Below are positions 60,025 to 64,000 of a DNA stretch of 64,000 nt, one piece after another. This DNA comes from Ecdyonurus torrentis (lineage: Eukaryota; Arthropoda; Insecta; Ephemeroptera; Heptageniidae). The notes beneath the pieces were generated by a model. The model was not told where the DNA came from. It saw only the letters and a program-made list of their open reading frames with translations, and searched no databases. How positions within the stretch are numbered: position 1 is the first letter of the stretch; each line of letters starts with the position of its first letter. The position numbers were made by a program, and so were the translations under genes. The stretch is from contig OX439127.1 of assembly GCA_949318235.1 (NCBI GenBank), forward strand, positions 5,987,432-6,051,431. Reading direction: 5' to 3'.

Positions 60025-60471
60025 TACACGACGTTATCGTTGATGAAAAATTCTAAACATTTTCTCAGTTAAGTTTGCTACAGTATTTCTGATATTTTCG
60101 TCCTAAGTTTTCTAAAAATAATCATTGTGTTCATTTATTACAATATGTGTTTATTTTTATTATGATTATATATTATTATTATTATTATTTTTTTTGTTAC
60201 TCAGGTAAAAAAATTATTATTTTTTTTTATTTTAATTTTTATTAACCTAAGTAAAGTGTTATAATAATTAGCATTAAATTACTGAATGATGAAACTGCAG
60301 TCTTTTATAAACAAAAAAGGTTTTACTCAAATAAAGATAGGAAAATAAAGGTTCAATGCTGTTTTTTCTCTTGCATCTGGGTAGGTACCGATATTACATC
60401 ATCATAACATTATTTTACTACATTATTAAATTTTTATATATAATTGTTCTTGCTAAAATAGAGCATTTGTT

Positions 60472-60474
<3 letters not shown>

Positions 60475-60514
<40 letters not shown>

Positions 60515-60515
60515 G
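60475..60515. repeat. (CT)n microsatellite in unit C
   Basis: Orthologue of 44,217-44,268. Confidence 0.93.
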
Positions 60516-60641
60516 TCTTTCTTTCCACCTCCCTCTCCCCCCTCTCCAAGTATCTTCAAGCATTTTATAAATATTTCACGCTATTATCAATAGTGTGGTT
60601 GCATGAAATTGCGCACTAGCGCCATGTTTGAGAACGTAAAC

Positions 60642-61223
60642 CAGTGGCGTAACTACCAGGGGGGAAGAGGGGGAAGTTCCCCCGGGCCCGTCGACTTCTG
60701 GGGGCCCGACGGCTTCTGGGGTGCCCGATCATGCTTGGCGCCAAAAAAAAAAAAAAAAAAAAAATGGTAATATTAAATTTTATGTTGAAAAACAGTATTT
60801 GAAAGTTAAAGTGGATCAATCAAATAATATGCATTTTGTGACAGAGGATATATATTAATATTAACTGCACTTTTCAACTGTCACCACCTTCTAATTAAAT
60901 TTTCTATAAATGTCTAAATGTCTTCTACAAGTTAATATCATATGTATTTTTTCCATTTATAGCAAAAATTAATTATTGACAAAAATTAAAATCGTGTATG
61001 CTATAGACCATTTTAACGATTTTTTTATTTTTTTTTTTTAATGTTAGTGACACTTTTTAATTTTCCTTTTACAAAATAGCTTAAAATTTAAGTGCCACGC
61101 CCCCTTTTTCAAAATTTTTCGCCTGCAACGCGCATCCCCCCCCCCCCCCCGGCACTGTACCCCTTTAAAGGGGGCCCGTGTCAGATTTTTCCCCCTGGCC
61201 AATTTTTTAAAGTTACGCCACTG
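60642..61223. mobile_element. 582-bp hAT-type non-autonomous element, only in unit C
   Basis: It starts CAGTGGCGTAACT and ends AGTTACGCCACTG. The 8-bp target duplication ACGTAAAC lies at 60,634-60,641 and 61,224-61,231. The subterminal DNA is G/C-rich (GGGGGAAGAGGGGGAAG; a C17 run near 61,135-61,150). Units A (44,384-44,402) and B (51,136-51,154) show the empty site CACATAAACACATTGCCC. No transposase remains. The equal length to the satellite monomer is coincidence. Confidence 0.95.
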
Positions 61224-61253
61224 ACGTAAACACAATGCCCAGTTAGCCCAGTA

Positions 61254-61467
61254 CACGGATAAATATAACAACGTAATAATTATGCTAGCTCATTTTCAGC
61301 ACAAATTGTTTAATACAGCATAAATTATGTTAAACTGCACAACTAATATGTTAAAAAGCATAAATTTTATATTGTACTGCATAACTATTTCAGTTGTTCT
61401 ATTTTAGTGTTGTTTATGCTATAATGACATAAATGTAGCATACATTGCGTAATCTTTTCTTTCCGTG
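61254..61467 (+). mobile_element. M3 MITE in unit C
   Basis: 214 bp from CACGGATAAATATAACAACG to TCTTTTCTTTCCGTG between TA dinucleotides. Clean ends. Confidence 0.85.
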
Positions 61468-61942
61468 TAAAAGACAAACTGCGGTTTCGGTCAATTTTAT
61501 CATTTTATTATTTTTCTATGTATTAATTTTATAATTTTAAAGTAAATAATTAAGTTTTGACGTACATAAATCTACTGTATAGTTATTAATGAATATTTGC
61601 TAATTTTAGTGAGAGTAAGTAAAAATTACATTTTTTTCTTTATTTGCCAATGTTATTTTCTGACCAAGTATGACGTCAAAGCGCATATAGAGGGACACCG
61701 CCCTGAATTCCTTAGCTATCATACAAGCACATACCACGCTCTGTTTTAACTTCATTATCGTCTGCAAAATATACGCACAAAGAAAGAGCTTCACTCATGC
61801 ACAAAAGATCGTTTGTTAGCTGCAATTCATAGCAGCTTGCAGTGTTGATTAATATAATATGCATCTCAAGCTTTCATATGTAAAAGCAACGAGCAAGACA
61901 GTTTATAATTTATAATTATGTTTTATTATCTGTAATTAAGTA

Positions 61943-62150
61943 AAAGGGTCTATGAGCATGATACTGAATGCGCTTTGACGCCATACTATAGCATTTAATA
62001 ACTTTGCTCAGTAATAAGACAAATGCAAATTGGGCTATTTTATTTGGAAATTTTCTGGATAATTATAACTTGAAAACCTAATTCAACCTGTTAGCAAAAT
62101 CAATGCTCTCAAAAATATTGCTAAGTATTTTTAATTTGGCAAAAATTTCA
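61943..62150 (+). mobile_element. M2 family copy, unit C
   Basis: Orthologue of 51,852-52,080 (GCATGATACTGAATGCGCTT, AATCAATGCTCTCAAAAATA). Confidence 0.65.
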
Positions 62151-62283
62151 GATATAGCATAAATTATGTTATTTATTATGCTTAAATGTTGTTGCATTGA
62201 GCTAGCATAACTATTACGTATTTATTTTTTTACTTGTATTTTTACTGTTTTTGTCTTCTTTTAATTAGTGTGAAAAATAAATA

Positions 62284-62320
62284 TGCACGTAGAACAAAAA
62301 CTATGTAATATATGAATGCA
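62284..62320 (+). other. Empty target site of the unit B LINE
   Basis: ATGCACGTAGAACAAAAACT followed by ATGTAATATATGA matches both flanks of the LINE with no gap. The ATG that opens the LINE frame in unit B is present here too, but runs only ten codons to a stop. Confidence 0.88.
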
Positions 62321-63059
62321 GCAACATTTAGGCATAACAACAGAAGTTATGCAATATTGTAAAGTTATTACATATATACACAGTTTAAATGTACAGCCTA
62401 AATACACTTATGCTATACAAAATCACAACATTTGTGCTCTACAATATAGAAAGTATTTCATACATGGTAACTTACGTGATTTACTATCTATAGAGAGGTG
62501 TTCGTTTTATATAATCCCGCGTCACCCATGCTCGGCTATAAGATATATGAGACAAAGTAGAGCAACATTAACTAGTAAACCCTCTTATTTAAATGCAAAT
62601 TCTCTGCTAATTTATTTTCAATATAGTTTAACGTAGAGGGTGAACGACTTGAACCGGATATTGTTATGTTATAAAAGAGGGACTTAATATTTTCACAATG
62701 CTTCTTTATGCCGTACATTCTTTATTGCCAGCAATACAAACACTATATTTTCAAATGAAATTGAGTAAATTTGAATGCTGCTTTATTTTTCCGCAGAAAG
62801 TTTTAGTAATATTTTTATTTTTAAAAAGTTTCTAATTTGAATACAATTTGCCGTTAAAATTGGAATTGTCTCATTTGCAAGTGGAATAATTCAACAACTT
62901 TGAACGTGTTTTCACATGTTTGTCATAACTAAACTTTTAAGTACCATTTCTTCTTTACTTTGTGTTAATATTATAATTCACGACCGTTTAATTTGCGAGA
63001 TATCAGTCGGTCACTTACTGCCTTAAAGTAAAAAATTATATGATATTAATAATATTCTA

Positions 63060-63061
<2 letters not shown>

Positions 63062-63111
<50 letters not shown>

Positions 63112-63131
63112 ATCTCTATCTCTATCTCTCT
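63062..63131. repeat. (CT)n with (CTATCT) variants
   Basis: Unit B has only a short (CT)7 here (55,753-55,766). Confidence 0.93.
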
Positions 63132-63543
63132 ACCACTAAGAAGTTAAACTGTACATTGAATTTATTTAGTTTTGAAAAGCATTCAGTGTTCGATGCGCAG
63201 TATCATCTTTATACTGTGTGTTCGATGTCAAGACCACGTATTATTAATAATTTTATTATCATTATCAATATTTATATTTTCTATTTTTTATCTCGCAGAT
63301 TAGATAATTTTGTGGTCATTTTGGTAGTTTAGGTTGTCTAAATCATAAATTTGAAGTAGCATAATTATTTCATATTTCAAAAAACAAAAATAAAAAAAAA
63401 TTAAATAAAAAAGCCAATATGAAACATTAATGCAGCTTTTCGGTATTGCATGCGGGGAAAGCTAAGGATCTTCTAATTTAACACTACGCTTATGAGAAAA
63501 ACCACTTTAAAAAAATATATATACTTCCATTCATAGTGGTGTT

Positions 63544-63551
63544 TAGAAAAA

Positions 63552-63590
<39 letters not shown>
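63544..63590. repeat. (GA)n ending unit C
   Basis: Orthologue of the tracts closing units A and B. No fourth GCATTAATTA start follows, so the array ends here. Confidence 0.9.
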
Positions 63591-63592
<2 letters not shown>

Positions 63593-63654
63593 TGAGTTTG
63601 GATAAGAGAGATAGAGAGAGAGAGTGCGAGGGAGTGGTAGAGAGGGCTCAGGGA

Positions 63655-63957
63655 GGGTATAGGCGGTCATAGTGCATACGCTTTAACGACATACTGAAGC
63701 AATAAACAACATTGCTTGACATAGAACAAACTTTTGTTTCTGATATTTTCTTTGGAAAATCAGTTAATTTTTGTGTTATTATTTCTATTGAGATTATTAT
63801 ACTTGAGATACTTATTTGACCTATTAACAACATCAATACTCTCAATATTGCGTTAGTATTTTTAAACTAAAGCAAAATGTTTTATTTTCCCATACCAGTC
63901 CATGTTATTAAATTCAACATGGCATCGACTTTAATATGAAGGCATACACCCTATAGA
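63655..63957 (+). mobile_element. M2 family copy after the array
   Basis: It starts GTATAGGCGGTCATAGTGCA and ends GAAGGCATACACCCTATAG, whose reverse complement gives the best view of the M2 terminus CTATAGGGTGTATGCC. Standard M2 interior. Confidence 0.75.
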
Positions 63958-64000
63958 TCGATCTTCAATTTTATATTAAACGTATACATCATTGCATACG

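Larger units (their letters stand above)
56245..63590. repeat. Tandem 7-kb unit C
   Basis: It is collinear with A and B. It lacks the stretch corresponding to 39,195-40,507 of A: the join is at ~56,803, where AGTAAAGAGAGAG meets CTGTGCGGCCGTTAAAACGG. The part corresponding to 41,965-43,123 of A is replaced by a foreign palindromic segment. It carries a private hAT-type insertion. It ends with (GA)n at 63,590. Confidence 0.88.

Noticed and set aside
60642..61223. Link between the 582-bp hAT element and the 582-bp satellite monomer
   Set aside because: The lengths coincide, but the sequences, GC content and structure are unrelated.
62316..62636. 106-codon frame shared in part with 55,035-55,244
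   Set aside because: The frame is interrupted differently in the two units and has no protein-like features. It is shared only because the units are duplicates.

Overview
The window is noncoding, strongly AT-rich (roughly three quarters A+T by eye) eukaryotic nuclear DNA from an invertebrate-type genome. It carries long poly-A/T runs, long (GA/TC)n, (ATTC)n and (TTTC)n microsatellites, a non-LTR retrotransposon, tRNA- and 5S-derived SINE-like sequences and many short inverted-repeat DNA elements. No bacterial operon, Shine-Dalgarno site, CRISPR array or functional RNA gene is visible. The species cannot be named from the sequence. The only long open frame is the reverse transcriptase of a 5'-truncated LINE at 52.2-54.7 kb. 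One exon-like segment at 31.6-31.8 kb on the minus strand may belong to a host gene that is otherwise not recognisable.

Region 1 (1-22 kb) is built almost entirely from one large, decayed repeat family, called R here. Segments recur in the same order at 1-2.2 kb and 18.65-20.56 kb, 4.5-5.4 / 7.0-7.5 / 17.0-18.65 kb, 5.45-6.08 and 21.1-21.8 kb, and 14.0-14.5 and 20.6-21.1 kb. A piece of R has been amplified into a clean satellite of nine 582-bp monomers (7.54-12.78 kb). Discrete terminal-inverted-repeat (TIR) elements sit in R: a 277-bp element, a pair of ~975-bp elements in head-to-head inversion, a GC-rich 198-bp hairpin, and a 1.86-kb element whose interior has a TATA box and a possible splice pattern.

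Region 2 (22-38.6 kb) is a mosaic of short dispersed elements. M1 is a ~335-bp MITE (short nonautonomous TIR element) with TTAA target sites, one copy nested inside another. M2 is a ~320-bp family with a TATAGGGTGTATGC-like end, and M3 is a ~205-bp family with TA target sites. There is also a tRNA-derived SINE split by a 1,558-bp hAT-type element, a 5S-rRNA-derived SINE, and a block of microsatellites in which (ATTC)n and (GAAT)n face each other.

Region 3 (38.675-63.59 kb) is three tandem copies of a ~7-kb unit: A 38,675-45,520, B 45,521-56,244, C 56,245-63,590. The copies share order and sequence but differ by clean insertions and deletions: a 308-bp TTAA hairpin only in A, the LINE only in B, and an 830-bp near-perfect palindrome plus a 582-bp hAT-type element only in C. 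The sister units give the empty sites, so the insertion history can be read directly.

Nothing here works as a gene pathway. The window is best read as a heterochromatin-like archive of mobile-element activity and repeat amplification. The most interesting signals are the three-unit array with its natural empty sites, the 582-bp satellite and its two-part monomer, the fresh palindrome, the self-nested TTAA element, and the recurrence of the palindromic octamer TGACGTCA in unrelated elements.
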